A stretch of 64,000 nt of DNA from NCBI GenBank assembly GCA_002914805.1, contig JXTB01000084.1, positions 501,175 to 565,174 on the forward strand. The letters run 5' to 3'. Positions 1 to 11,920 of the stretch are shown in pieces (the first letter of the stretch is position 1; every line of letters starts with the position of its first letter). The notes under the pieces are model-generated. The model did no database searches, was not told the origin of the DNA, and worked only from the letters and a program-made list of their open reading frames with translations. Source of the stretch: Parasponia andersonii. Taxonomy: Eukaryota > Streptophyta > Magnoliopsida > Rosales > Cannabaceae. A program made the position numbers and the translations under genes.

Positions 1-1
1 T

Positions 2-111
2 AAAATGATTTTTTTAATGACCGTCACAATATTAGTAAATAGGAATATTATCAATTAAAATGATTTTTTTAATGACTGTCACAATATTAGTAAATAGGAA
101 TATTATCAATT
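2..111. repeat. Tandem duplication, 55-bp unit x2
   Basis: Two adjacent near-identical units begin at 2 and 57. Each starts AAAATGATTTTTTTAATGAC and ends in ATTATCAATT. The only difference I see is C versus T in the GACCGTC/GACTGTC stretch. No coding potential is visible. The array may continue left of the window edge. Confidence 0.9.
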
Positions 112-189
112 TTGACCCTATTTAAAGTATATGATGAAAAAAATGATAACCTAAAAATTATTTATAAAACTAAGGCTTTTATTTCACGA

Positions 190-500
190 AAATTTTGGAA
201 TTTCAAAATGACTTCAAACTCAACTCTGGTCGAAAATTTTCGACCAAATCGAAAAAAATCAAAAATGAAAGAAGCAGATCCAAGAAGATGACCAACCAGG
301 TATGATCAGGGTTGAAATAAATAACTACGGTCGAATGGTTGCTAAACCCAAGTTAAACACCGGTCGAAAATTTTTGACCAGTGACTCGACTCTAGTCAAA
401 AATCTCTAGTTGATGGTTAGAAATCGATTAGAACAACCGAAAGAGATAGCAATATAAGTTCGACCACAATCGAAATTTTTCAACTCTAGTCGAGTAGAAG
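190..500. repeat. Palindromic repeat cluster, possible CACTA-type transposon end
   Basis: A perfect 20-bp palindrome, TGGTCGAAAATTTTCGACCA, lies at 227-246. Imperfect variants follow near 362-380 (GGTCGAAAATTTTTGACC) and near 470-495, mixed with short CTCTAGTCGA-like words. Dense short direct and inverted motifs of this kind are typical of the subterminal regions of plant CACTA/EnSpm transposons. A further patch of GTGACTATTGGTCACT-like words lies at 745-825. I did not find the CACTA terminus itself, so the class is an inference. Confidence 0.4.
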
Positions 501-1142
501 TATTGTCAAGATCAAAATCGGGGCTGATGATAGTGACAAGGTGCTGTAGAAGATGGTAGTGGCAAAAGTAATTTAGGATATGTAAAAGAAAAATATATTT
601 TAGAATTTATTAAGGAATATGATATCCAATTAATTTTAAATATGTGACATAACAATAAAAATTAGTTTTGAAACATTTACGAGTGAATCCCCATTTTCAT
701 CGTGTGAGATTTAGTAGACTCGCTAAGTATAAATTGCCCTAGCATAAATGAGCAGTGACAATAGTTGCGACAGTTCGTAAATACTGTGACTATTGGTCAC
801 TAACATAGAGATCTACTCGTCACTAATACTGCAAGTCTTTTAAGAGAAAGAGTAGCTATATTTATGTACGTGGGCCTTGGATATGTTCTATTCGGGGACC
901 GGGCCCTTCATATGATTTTGACAATTTAGAACATATTTCATCCAATTCGTATAAAAATGTGTTATGAATGGACAAAAGTGAAATTGTGTGACAGAGAACC
1001 CCAAGAGGATTACATCATGGTCCATATATGTAAAACAATTATGTAGTAGTCTAGTTTCTTGAACAAGTTTTTGCAGGAGGCTTTGTATTCTCTATGATCT
1101 CTTTGGTTTAAGGACCTTTGTATATGATCAATTATAACTAAC

Positions 1143-1361
1143 CTGTACATTATCTTTTTGGTCGTCATTAGCTACAGCACCATATTTCGTGACATCAAAA
1201 ATTTCACGAGCGGAATCTGCAAGGCCGCGACGAAGACTCCCTTCATAAGCATGGCCGCGAAACGTTTCACGAGCTGTACAAGAAATTAGCATACTTAACC
1301 CGAGAAGATAAAGAACACCTTCCACTTGATCAATTCTTCTAATTCTTACTAATTCATCCAT
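1143..1361 (-). CDS. Polygalacturonase-like (GH28) first exon, partial gene
   Basis: This 73-codon exon starts at an ATG at 1361 and ends at 1143 with a consensus donor (CAG^GTTAGT). Residues about 15-30 (GVLYLLGLSMLISCTAR) form a hydrophobic signal-peptide-like stretch. Residues 54-73 (FDVTKYGAVANDDQKDNVQ) match the start of plant GH28 polygalacturonases and other pectin-lyase-fold proteins, usually F-V-x-x-Y-G-A-x-x-D-G-x-x-D-x-x-Q. The Asp-Gly of that motif is replaced by N-D-D-Q here. GH28 enzymes hydrolyse de-esterified homogalacturonan in the apoplast. The next exon should lie below 1143, but I find no GH28 sequence in the remaining 1.1 kb. The gene therefore has a long first intron leaving the window, or it is a broken fragment. 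Confidence 0.5.
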
Positions 1362-1993
1362 TTGTGATCTCAAAAAGTTCCAACAGAAAAAATTTAAGTA
1401 ATATATAACTTTCCTCTTCTTTTTATCATCAAACGTTTCAAGATTATGAGTTGAATATTGATCTTTAATTTTATATTACTCGGAGAAATTCCTTCTCTTT
1501 TTTCCAACATTCTAGACCTATTAATTTAAATTAGCTTATGTAACCAAAAATAGGAAACTGATATACTGATATTTTCTTTTCTTGGTCACGAATCTATGTT
1601 TGGCTCTAGTCTACGTTCTCTATATTGACCAAAGTTGTGAGCCTGTTTAAAATTAGTGAATGAAATAACTTCAGGTCTATATTTTACACAACTTTTAAAC
1701 CTCTTTAATTGTTGCCGTAGAATCTCCATTTCTCGTGAGTCCCTAGTCTGGAATCGTGCCAGCTAAGTACTCAATTCTCACCATTGAAATGCCGAAGCAC
1801 GAACATCTTTTTATTTTCTCTTCTTTTTTTCCCTATTTTGTAGCTAATATAGATAAGCAAAGTGCATGAATAATTGATGCTTGTACTAAATATTGGCTAA
1901 TATGATGTGATCATGTACTAATTTTCAATTTGTGCAACGATTGACAATTGTGAAATCGTCACATAAGTTGTCAAATGTCAATTAATAGTATTG

Positions 1994-2072
<79 letters not shown>

Positions 2073-5000
2073 AGGGAGCGGGCAGGTCAAATATTACTTA
2101 TAAACCATTTAGTAAAGGTGAGCATAATTGGAAAGTTGGAGCATATCTCCTTTCCTTCCATATTCTTGACAAAATAATTGAGAATGCAATTGCAACATGG
2201 CACAATTATTACCATTATGAAAAAATTAACTACAAGGCGAGTCCAGATGGCCCAATAATATTTAAGGGCCAATTGAGGGAATGAAACGTGGAAAGAAGAG
2301 AAAGATAAGATCTTAAGGACGCAAAATTAAGCTTTTTCATTGAAATTAAAGCAACGAAGTTATTTTGTTTCTTTTTTTCAAACTTTGACAGAATTATGAA
2401 AATTGAAATTAAATAAAAAAAAGGATAAAAGACACCTAGTCAGAGAAGAATATAAATATGATTTTTCAATGACTAAAAATATGAAAAAAAAAAACTAAAA
2501 AGAATATACAAATTAGCGAAATCTATAACTAAGTTTCACGATATAATCATCATAAACAAAATAAGAAATAAAAAAAGAAATGTACTACCACTAAGTAAAA
2601 CAGACTTTAAAAAGTGCTCGAGAAGTCAAAGGATCAACAACGTGATTGATTTCACAATAAATATGGATTACGACGAGATCTATATGAGTAATATATCCCA
2701 AAACTCTAGACTAAGCCGATATCCATCGAAAAAAAACTTTTAATGAACGAGACAATAAGATAAAAACTACATAAATAGAATAACTCTCTAATCATAGAAA
2801 TTTCTAACCATACGTCCAGGTAAAATCAATCATTGAATTGCTATTATCAACTCAACCTAAAAAATATAACATACTCTCAGATAAAGAGAAAAATAACTAC
2901 GAATAAACCCACAATGGGTTCTAAATACCCTGAGTACACAAAAAAACTCAAAAACATAAAAAACAGAACTATTACTGTTGACTTTAATCTAAGAATAAAG
3001 AGGAAGCTTCCAAATAACTTCAATAATATTAGGCTTATAGCAATATCATCAGTATTTGAATGTTGACCTTTGTTGTGCTTAATGATCCATTAGTGAAATT
3101 TATGTGTTATGATAGTTTGTAACATCTACGTTTCTAAACATTTTTATTTTTTGAAATAAAAACAATGCTGAAGAGCACATACACTGTTTAGTACATAACT
3201 AATAAAGAGGTAGAACTCACCTATAAAATTTAAAAGTGTGAAATTTATTTTTATTAACGTGCAGTACTAAGTATTAAAAATATTTTTTTAGTATTTTCTT
3301 TTCTGAAGATCACCGTTAAAAGCATCGGTAGATATTAGCATATAAACGATGGAGGTACGACCACAAATGAAATTCATATCATTTGGTATATTCATTCGCA
3401 ATCATGTATAATGCTTAACTAGTAATAATTTAGTATTCTTTTTCAATGCATGTTGGACTATATCACTTTAAGTTTATATCGCAACAAAGACTCTATCCAA
3501 GCGTAAGATTGGCTCGAATCTTGTTCCAAGTATATTCCAATTATATGTGGGGTTTCTTTTTTTTTTTAGGAAGGGACGGATAAGAACTATGCCATGATGT
3601 GATGACCAATTACTTGCAATATGCATGAACTGATACGTAGCGGCCTAAAACCGCTTACACAAAGTCACACTTTGTTTAAAAAGCACACCATTTGCTAGTA
3701 TTGGTTGTTGATTTCTCCATCCATAGATATTTTCCTTATGAAAATATTAAAAAGTGATAATAATTAATCTTAGGAAGAAAAAAAATAAAAGGTCATTGAT
3801 ATCATCCTCATTGCTTTAAGCATCGGCCAATCGCAACTCGGTCCTTACTCCATAACTTCTACCCCTTGCCAATGCTCCAAGAAGTAGGATAACTTAAAAT
3901 AATTTCACACCTTCAATATTGCATCTTAGCACTACATTTGGTTACCAAACCGCATTTTTATTTAGTGGTGATGGTTTCCTGATCAAAGAGTATATTAAAT
4001 TTAATTCCTCACTTGAAATTGTGTCGCCTAAAATCCGCTATTACAAGGGGTCTAATATGAAATCTGCTAATGATATAGGCTGGAGCAACTAGAGATCACA
4101 AGGTATTTGATGGCTAATGATTTTGTACAAGTAAAAGCCATAGCTAACAACCTTGTATATATTCACACAAGTAGAAAGAACAATGGGCAGTGAAGGTCAG
4201 CTCGAAAGCGACAAAAGGTATCCGAGAAGACTATATATTATTTAAAGTGGCATGATGAAGAGGTTCTTTGTTTTTAGGCGCCAAAGACAAGCTAGTCTGC
4301 AAAAAACAATCAAAAGAAACTTAAAAGAATTGCTAACTTTACCAAATTCTAAGTTTGTATTATAAGGGAATAGAAAAAAGCGTTAGTAAAATAACAAAAA
4401 GACAAAATTACACTAATATACTCCCTAATTTGTGTAAGAACTACAGAAACATCCCTAGACATAAATAAATACACCTGACATCTTCGGATCTAAAAGAGAC
4501 TAAAAAATCAATAAAACTTTCAGTACTTAGTGATGTTATTCTTTTCATTTAAATAATTAAGAATTATTTTAATAGGAAAGCTGTAAACTAAATGAAAATT
4601 TAATGATAAATTTTATCTAAAAGAGGTGTGTCTGTATAATTATTCCAATTCGAAGGGTGTGAATATAAATATCTTTTTGTCCAAGGAGCACACTTAATTT
4701 TAACTGAAAATATGGGTATTAATGCAAAATTTTTATTTTACGTCAAAATTATAGCTACACCTCCTATGCCAAATACAATTATGTTGACACCCCTTAAAAG
4801 AAATAAAAAATTACATATTGGAATGAGAGAAATCCAAACTTAGGACATTCTACACTAGGAAGAGTTGTAATTACCACCAAGCTACATCCATTGCATTTCT
4901 ATTGTTTACAACTAATATAAAAGTAGGATTAGTTACAAATATATTCATCGTAGTTTTTTATTTTTTAAAATTTATGCTTACATTCTTGGAAACTATATTT

Positions 5001-5600
5001 CACTTATTGAGATTTGACATAAAATTTCAGTTTCACTTAAAATTTAATTTTAAAGAAAATTTTTTAATTGATGAAAATTTTACTCTACTTCAATGTTTTG
5101 GAACATAAATTATTTCAAAACAGTTCCTAAATTAATAGAAAACTATTATCAAACAATTTGACATTAAAAAATACAATATATTTCTATTAATCTATAAGCT
5201 ATTTGAAATTTATTTCTATTATAATACAATAAAAGAAGAATGTATTTTCATCAATTAAATTTTTTTTCCCAAGTTAGATATTAAAGGGGTGAAAATGTAC
5301 TTTAAAATATGATTGAATTAAGAATAATAAAAACTACAAGGGATATATTTAATTTGTAATTAACCTTAGAAAAAGTAAGACCATTTCCAAGACTCTCCAA
5401 TACAGACGATCAATGCCTATATTTCTCATATTAAATAACAAAATGTTAAAATTGGCGTATTATTTCATTTTTTTCACTATAAATTTAATTCATAATGCTA
5501 TTTTAAAATTTTTCTTATTCAATAATTAATAAGTAATTTTTTTAATAGACTAACATTTCATCATCAAATAAATAATTCAGTACAATAATCTAGTCGATAC
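1362..5600. other. AT-rich intergenic region, no gene seen
   Basis: Short open frames near 2.1, 2.8 and 4.9 kb are low-complexity AT-driven translations rich in K, N, I and F, without recognisable motifs. The only distinct feature is the dinucleotide microsatellite at 1997-2070. Confidence 0.6.
1997..2070. repeat. Compound microsatellite (TA)n-(GA)n
   Basis: An uninterrupted TA run from about 1997 to 2024 passes directly into a GA run to 2070, broken once by GAAAGA. It is probably length-polymorphic. Confidence 0.95.
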
Positions 5601-5733
5601 ATCAATCAATATACAAATAAACTATTACAATAAATGAATTAGTAAAACCATCAATCAATATACAAATAAACTATTACAATAAATGAATTAGTAAAACCAA
5701 ATAAACTATTACAATAAATGAATTAGTAAAACC
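5601..5733. repeat. Tandem repeat, 49-bp unit x2 plus a 35-bp partial
   Basis: The unit begins ATCAATCAATATACAAATAA at 5601 and again at 5650. A third, 5'-truncated copy starts at 5699 (AAATAAACTATTACAATAAA) and ends near 5733. The copies look identical by eye, which suggests recent tandem duplication. Confidence 0.9.
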
Positions 5734-6439
5734 ATTGTATTCGATTAATAGTTTGGGAGGAAAAACAAAATTCAATGAGGAATATAACTGAAACTTTACG
5801 AGACATGTTTCTTTACTCTTTAAAGTCGTCCTTTGCTACCGAGGTTAGTTGTTTTGATTGACACTGTAACATATTTTTTTGCATAAATCGATTTTGTACT
5901 AGATAAAATCTTCTTAATTTAAACCACAAAAGTCTTAAATCTAAAAAATATCATAGAAAATAATATAAAAATATTTTATAAAAAATAAATAAATACGACT
6001 CACATAGATCTATAATAAGGTGTGACAAAACACTCAAAAATCTAAATTTAGGGTAATTTAATTTGTACCTTCATACAAATAAAAAAAATAGTGAAAATAG
6101 AAAAATAAAAAGAAAATAATAAAAGGTAAAGTCCTATTAGAGAAGGAGACTAAAATATCAGTGATTTTTAATGGTAATTTGATATTTTAGATTCTGAAGG
6201 TGATAATTTTATAATAATAAATTTTAAATTTATCAAATGTCAAATTTAGAAAAGGAAGGAAAAAAAAAAAGCATTGAATTGGTTGATGCTAATACTTTGA
6301 GAGACAATGTGCTATACTATTGAATTGCTCCAGTAATGCCAAGCGTTCACGAGAAAAAAGGGCTCTTGGGTCTCGAATCTCCATAAAGACGACAAACAAA
6401 TGACTAAAATAAACGGAAGAACAACGAAAAAGAAACGAG

Positions 6440-6600
6440 AGAGAGGAGAGAGTGGGTCCCCCCGCGTGATGGAATAGTAGGTTTTGGTCTCCGATTAGAA
6501 CGAGCTAAGTTTGGCCACGTGGTTTTAGATATCGATAAGGCTGGCCCACGTAAATACAATGGGCTTAGCCGCCCAGATTGGACAGTACTTTTGTAATGAT
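6440..6600. promoter_or_regulatory. Promoter-like GC-richer island without an obvious gene
   Basis: In otherwise AT-rich DNA this island has a perfect G-box (CACGTG, 6516-6521), GGCCCACGT near 6543 and TGGGCTTA near 6560. The last two resemble site II/TCP elements of plant housekeeping promoters. A GA-rich tract (GAGAGAGGAGAGAG) precedes it. I see no coding exon within 2 kb on either strand. It may be a relic promoter, part of a transposon, or the promoter of a noncoding transcript. Confidence 0.35.
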
Positions 6601-6603
6601 TTC

Positions 6604-6925
6604 GGCTCGTTTGTTTCGTATTTAAATAAAAATTTTAGAATATGTTACGAGTAGAACCGTTAGATAATTGAAGTAAAATAAAGCAGAATAAATTGTAATT
6701 AGAATAAATTATTTAAAAATATATTTTAGGTTTCATTCTCTTTATTAGATACAAAAAAATAATTTTAATAATTGATATTATTGATAGATTATTTAAATGA
6801 AAAAATTGAATATTTGAAATAAAATTTATTCTAAAAAAATATTTGAATAAAAATTGGAATAATTAAAACAAATATTCACTTTACTAAATTTTTCATTTAA
6901 ATGAAATGGAATGGGTGAAAGAGCC
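6604..6925. mobile_element. Small MITE with GGCTC termini
   Basis: The left end reads GGCTCGTTTGTTTCGTATTT. The right end reads, in reverse complement, GGCTCTTTCACCCATTCCAT and then ATTTAAATGAAAAATTTAG, echoing ATTTAAATAAAAATTTTAG inside the left end. The trinucleotide TTC flanks both sides (6601-6603 and 6926-6928). The 322-bp, AT-rich, noncoding body fits a miniature inverted-repeat element. The 3-bp flank suggests PIF/Harbinger, but TTC is not the usual TWA target. Confidence 0.5.
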
Positions 6926-7314
6926 TTCCATATTTTATTTACTCCATATTAAGAAGAAATAAAAAGAAAAAATAAAGAGAGAGACATGAACCCATCTCAA
7001 TGAGTATTCTTTTAATATGCATTCCACTGTCACTGTCACTGTAACACGTTAATGGCTTTTAGTTCACTAGTTCTAATAAAACACATAATTTTTGTGCAAT
7101 TTCTTAGAGTGTGCTATCATATATTTTTATTTTTTGTTTTATGTTTGAAATAAACAAAATTTTATAATTTTTTTAAAAAACATGCTTGATAATATTGTTT
7201 TTTGTTTTCTATTTTAAAAAAATTGTAAACAAAATTTTAAAAATAATAGAAGTGAAAATTTTTCATTTTCAAATTTCTTTTAAATAAAAAGTAAAACCAT
7301 AAAGTGGTAGTTTC

Positions 7315-7435
7315 CTAAAAAAACTTTTAAGTGATATTTTCATAAATACACTTTTAGAAATGATACTTTTATAAATTAGCTTCTTAAAGTGATATTTTTC
7401 TAAATAAGTTTTTATAAATGGTATTTTGCTAATTA
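7315..7435. repeat. Degenerate tandem repeat, about 30-bp unit x4
   Basis: Four successive variants of a unit like AAAAAACTTTTAAGTGATATTTTCAT are recognisable (GTGATATTTTC, ATGATACTTTT, GTGATATTTTTC, ATGGTATTTTGC). The array is flanked by AT-rich sequence with matching ATGTTTTTT/TTGGTTACCAAGCA words, possibly the ends of an old MITE. Confidence 0.5.
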
Positions 7436-9139
7436 ATTGGTTACCAAGCAAGTTTATGTTTTTTTATTTTTAAAATTTAAAAACACAAACAAATTTTTTG
7501 TTTTTATTTTTAATTTTTATAAACAAAAAATTGAAAATATATCCTGACCCTAATATTTGATTTCTAGCCAAGAAAATAATAATTTTTGAGGTCAATTAAA
7601 GATAACAATGTCTTTGAATAATATGTTCTTTTTCGCTCCTATTAAATCATAAGATATACATATCTTTGTGCATAAATTATGTTATTAAAAAAGAAAAGAA
7701 TAATAATACAGGGTGCTCCACATAATATGATATATCAGTTTATTATTAGTTAATTATAGATATCTAAACTATATAAAATCTAAATAAGATCTAATTTATT
7801 AATTAAAATCACAGAAAAAATTTTGGACACCAGAGCATTGCTTTTGCTTAAAAGATGCATAAATTTTTTATGAATTAAAAAAGAGATGCATGTGGTTACG
7901 ATAATCATTAAGTACAATGTGCACCATACCACTTTAAATACAAAGGGACTTGGGTTCGAACTTTCAATCTTCCTCCTTTAAGAAAACAAAAAAAATAAAA
8001 AGGAAAAAGAAGATAAACAATCTCGAGTTCAAACTTCAAATATATGTGCTAATGAAAAAATTGCATATGAATGCAATAACACTCTTTCTTTTTGTTTTCT
8101 TTTTAGAGACCCCTGTTAATAATGGGTTTCACTTAATAACGAATCAAACTAGAAAAAAAATAAAAAGATATGCTAAACAATTTAAAAACATTCCTAATAT
8201 ATATCAAGATTCCTTAAAAATAACATCAACTGTATGAAAATTTTGAACCAATATATGGTTCACTGTATCAAACATCTTGAAGTTCACGTGATATATATAT
8301 ATATATATATATATTTTTAAATGAGGCTTAACTAATGAAAATATGCTTATGGATCAAGGACGAAGCTATGATTTTTGTCTAGTAGGTGTTAAATTACATA
8401 TATTTATAGTTTTGTGGGAGCTATTTTATATTTTCTCTAGTTATTATTGGGGCTTTTTATATAATTTAGGTTAAAAAACTATAAATACGTGTGAATAACT
8501 AGACTTTCTTAAAAGCAAAGATAACATTGTGTGAAGGCTGAGTCTCCACTAGGACAATGTCCTCTGTCCCTGTCTATGATTAACGGACTGCTAAACTTAA
8601 AGGAATAATATAATAAAAATTAATAGTGATGTTTGAGGGGGAAAAAAACCTATTTATTAGACATATTCTTCTATTTACTATAAAAATAAAGAACAAAAAC
8701 TATAAGACTTAGGAAAAAGTAAAGAAATTGTGAAGCGAGTTCCACTTTTTATGACTATTTACAATAAAATTTGACAGAATTATTATGTGATATTGAAATA
8801 AATTGGATTTGATAAGATCTATTTAATATTATTTTATATTGGATATAGTATTAGATTGTATTAAAGATTATTTTTTCTAGAATGGGACCCAAAGGTTCAA
8901 TTTAACAAAGGTAAGGCCCACACCCACCCAACTATTTTCTAAAAGAAAAAAAATATATTAATACTCAAAACTATAATAATATGAGTTTGGGATACTTATA
9001 CTTACTTTTTAAAAAATATTATCAAAAGGACCTTTAAAAAATAATTAAAATTCCGTACAATTTTTCAAAATATTTTTTAAAATACTACGAGAATTAAAAA
9101 ATGCAGTGACATTTTAGTAAATAAGTCTTTCTTTTTTTT

Positions 9140-9485
9140 TGTTATAGAAAATTATAAAGATTTTCTAGAAACCAATTTAATTTTTTATTAGCTGAATGTC
9201 TTTTACGTAAGTATATCACAAGAAAATATAAAAGTTTTTTAGAAACCAATTTGATTTCATATTAGTAAAATGTTATGTAAATAAATAAATCACATAAAAA
9301 TACAAAAATTTCTTGAAAATTAAATAAATTTTTTTTTAGCAGAATACTATTATAAGATACTATAAAAATTTATTAGAAACTAATTTGGTTTCTTTCAGTG
9401 GAATACATAAACAAATCATAAACAAATCATACGACATTATAGAAATTTTCTGAAACCCAATTTAATTTATTTTTAGCAGAATGCC
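9140..9485. repeat. Degenerate tandem repeat, about 70-75-bp unit x5
   Basis: A motif like TTTTCTAGAAACCAATTTAA followed by a spacer ending in TTAGCAGAATG recurs about five times with substitutions and indels. The copies centre near 9165, 9240, 9315, 9378 and 9450. The divergence between copies indicates an old array. Confidence 0.6.
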
Positions 9486-10742
9486 AACGTGAGAATAAAG
9501 CAATTAAATTTTTTGAACGAAATTTCAGACCAAAGTATTAGAAATTAATCAAGTTAAATCGTTCATCTGCAAATTATTAATACATGACTACTTTTTTTTG
9601 GATAAACAAACAAACCCAAATGGGAAAATCGTCCAACCTTCAATTCCAAAAGCTTTTCCCAACTATTAGGGACCTATAAAATTAAGGTCAAGCTCTTGGA
9701 TTGGAAGAAGAGAAAGATCCAACCAAGAAGGTCACGAGAAATTAGAGCCATTAATTTCTCAGAGCTCAAATCAATACCACTTACAACTAAAATTAGAGAT
9801 CTTATGTCAACTACCAATTTTGGGGTTTCATAAAACTTCTTCTAAATCTTGCCTTTCCTTTTAGCAAGAGTGAGAAAGAAAAAAAAAACGATGTAAACAA
9901 GTGAAATCGTATTGAAAGGAACATATATCATTAAACCCATCAATTACGATTCTTCAAATAATGAATCGAATGTGAAAAGTGTAATATTAAAGAAGAAATA
10001 GAAGAATAGGGAAAACTCCATGAATTTCGAGTTCAGCTCTCCATAAGCAGCAGTGAGCTCGTCGACCCCATTGGTAGCAGATCCAATGATGTGCTATCTG
10101 ACGTTGGTTTAAGGTTGGGACTGGGTTAAGGCAGAGGATAACATATAGGAACAGAGTAGACAGCGAGTTGAAAAATCAAGAGAGAGAAAGAAAGAGAGAG
10201 GAGGAATTTGTAGAGCGTTAAGAGAATTTTGGGTATTTTCAGAAAAAAAAAAAAAAAACATAGTATGAAAATAAGTTTTCACTCGTACCGTATTAGTGGT
10301 ATATTTTTTTCAAAAGTTAGTGGTCCGTGTCTTTTTCCCTAATAATATTGAATGTGGGATTACTTATTTAAATGGAACTATTTTTGAGGCAAACGAGTGC
10401 TAAATTTACCATTTTATCACTTTTAAGTCTTTCATGTGTTCCACTAAAATATATTTATATTTTATTAATATTATAAAGTACTGTGAAATTCGATAATAAA
10501 ATAACAAAGAGAATGATCCTAATCATCTTTGTTTAAGGTATTAAATATTTTTCTCAGCACTAAATTAGCATCAAACATAATATTAAGATAAATAATTATT
10601 AGGGTACCTCTATTACTACCTTTTTTTTTTTTTTTTTCTCTATCGTTTTTCTAATTAGATACCTTATTAAGATTTTAAATATTTTCTTGATACACCATTC
10701 TTCAATATTACTATTCCAAAAACTCTAATTCATTTTGACAAT

Positions 10743-10900
10743 TAGAGTTAGCTCAGTTGGTCCAAAATTTGAGGGATGTGTGTATGAGTTTGAGGGGTCA
10801 TGAATTCAAATCTTGATAGAGTGTGTATGTGTTATTTTCATTTAAATTTATAGTAAGTAGTGGTAATTAGTTAAATCTTACTTTTTTTAAAAAAAAAAAT
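10743..10900 (+). mobile_element. tRNA-derived SINE, copy 1 (near full length)
   Basis: It starts with an A-box-like TTAGCTCAGTTGG (10748-10760) and has a decayed B-box-like GGTCATGAATTCAAATC about 50 bp later. A tRNA-unrelated body follows (GTGTTATTTTCATTTAAATT, then GGTAATTAGTTAAATCTTAC), ending in T-rich and A-rich simple sequence. The internal Pol III promoter plus non-tRNA tail is the structure of plant Au-like SINEs. Two more copies of the tail occur in this window (24384-24486 and 61928-62030). Confidence 0.7.
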
Positions 10901-11920
10901 ATTATTATTCCAACATTAGACATTAACAAAAAAAAATCTAATAATTTTTTTTTCTCACCCACTAGTTCTAAAACCTTTTATCATTTGTATTCTTCTTCAA
11001 CATTTTTAGTGATAAAAACTCATTACAAGATCTAGATATTTTCATATATTATTTTTAATTAAAATAATATATCGAGAAATTTTAGTATTCAAATTACCAA
11101 TTATTTTCATTAATTTCAAGAATGAAAGATTTCATCGAAAGTGTTTAAAATAGTATGTTAAAAATTAATATTGTAATTATAAATAAAGTTTCGAGTTGCT
11201 TAATGTTTATTTTGCACGTTTATGTCATTTCGTACGTGACTATTTTTGTCGTAAACTAATTTTTATATAAAAAGTGGGAGGAGAAAAAAAAAAAAAAAAG
11301 TTGGCTCAGCGATTATCCAGTCTAAATTCTAATCTCATACACCAATCGGTTAAATCATTAATAACACAGAAGAAAAAATAAAAAATAAAAGCAAGTAGTG
11401 GTAGTATCCGTAGTAGTGGACCACGGTGCGTCATTCTAGTGGCACAGCCAATTACCAAAATCCCCAGTTTTCTTTCCAAAAGAAATTAAAAAGAAAATCC
11501 CCGATTCCATGCTAGGCTTCCAAGTGTCCATTAAATTTTATAAAATAAAAAAGAATTCAAACACGATTCTTCTCTTTCTCTCACCAGCTAAAAAACAAAA
11601 CAAAAAATTTCGTCAATAATAATTTTAAAAAAAAAAAAAAAACTGTGTTCATGGTCATCTTCTTCACCAGTACACTACTGCCTAGTCTGTCAAGATAAAA
11701 GCAGAGCAAAACTCGGTCCTTCTTCTCTAGACTTCGACCACAACTTAATAGAATATTTATAAAATTTAGAAAAAAAAAAAAAGGAAATACTAATTCTCAA
11801 ACCACGTAGTAAGAGACTCAAGTTCTTCGTCACCAATTTCGGTGGTTTTTGTTTAATGGTTTGAGACGGTGCGTTTTAACTCAGAGCTAGAGCTTCAAAG
11901 CTTTTCCCATACTTTCGATC
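10901..11920 (+). promoter_or_regulatory. Upstream and 5' leader region of the sucrose synthase gene
   Basis: No exon of another gene is seen. TATA-like words occur near 11530-11545 (TTTATAAAATAAA) and 11752-11765 (ATATTTATAAAAT). Pyrimidine-rich patches (CTTCTCTTTCTCTCACC near 11568-11585) resemble plant Y-patches. Sucrose synthase genes commonly carry a leader intron, so the transcription start could lie well upstream of the ATG. I cannot fix it from sequence alone. Confidence 0.4.

Larger units (their letters stand above)
6926..10742. other. AT-rich intergenic region with degenerate repeats
   Basis: No convincing exon is seen. Two degenerate tandem arrays (7315-7435 and 9140-9485) are listed separately. 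The 9620-10210 stretch is less AT-rich, with a GAGCTCGTCGACCCCATTGG segment near 10056 and a GA-rich end near 10180-10205. It looks like old UTR or element sequence, but I could not assign it. Confidence 0.5.

Noticed and set aside
5601..5733. CRISPR array
   Set aside because: The units abut directly without unique spacers and the sequence is plant nuclear DNA. It is a plain tandem repeat.
7950..8237. A 95-codon plus-strand open frame
   Set aside because: It is low-complexity, rich in K, N and I, the product expected from AT-rich DNA. No motif is seen.
10745..10820. A tRNA gene, from an A-box-like TAGCTCAGTTGG and a B-box-like sequence
   Set aside because: The arms do not pair into a cloverleaf, the B box is decayed (AATTCAAATC), and the same body with its tail recurs at two other sites. 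It is a SINE.
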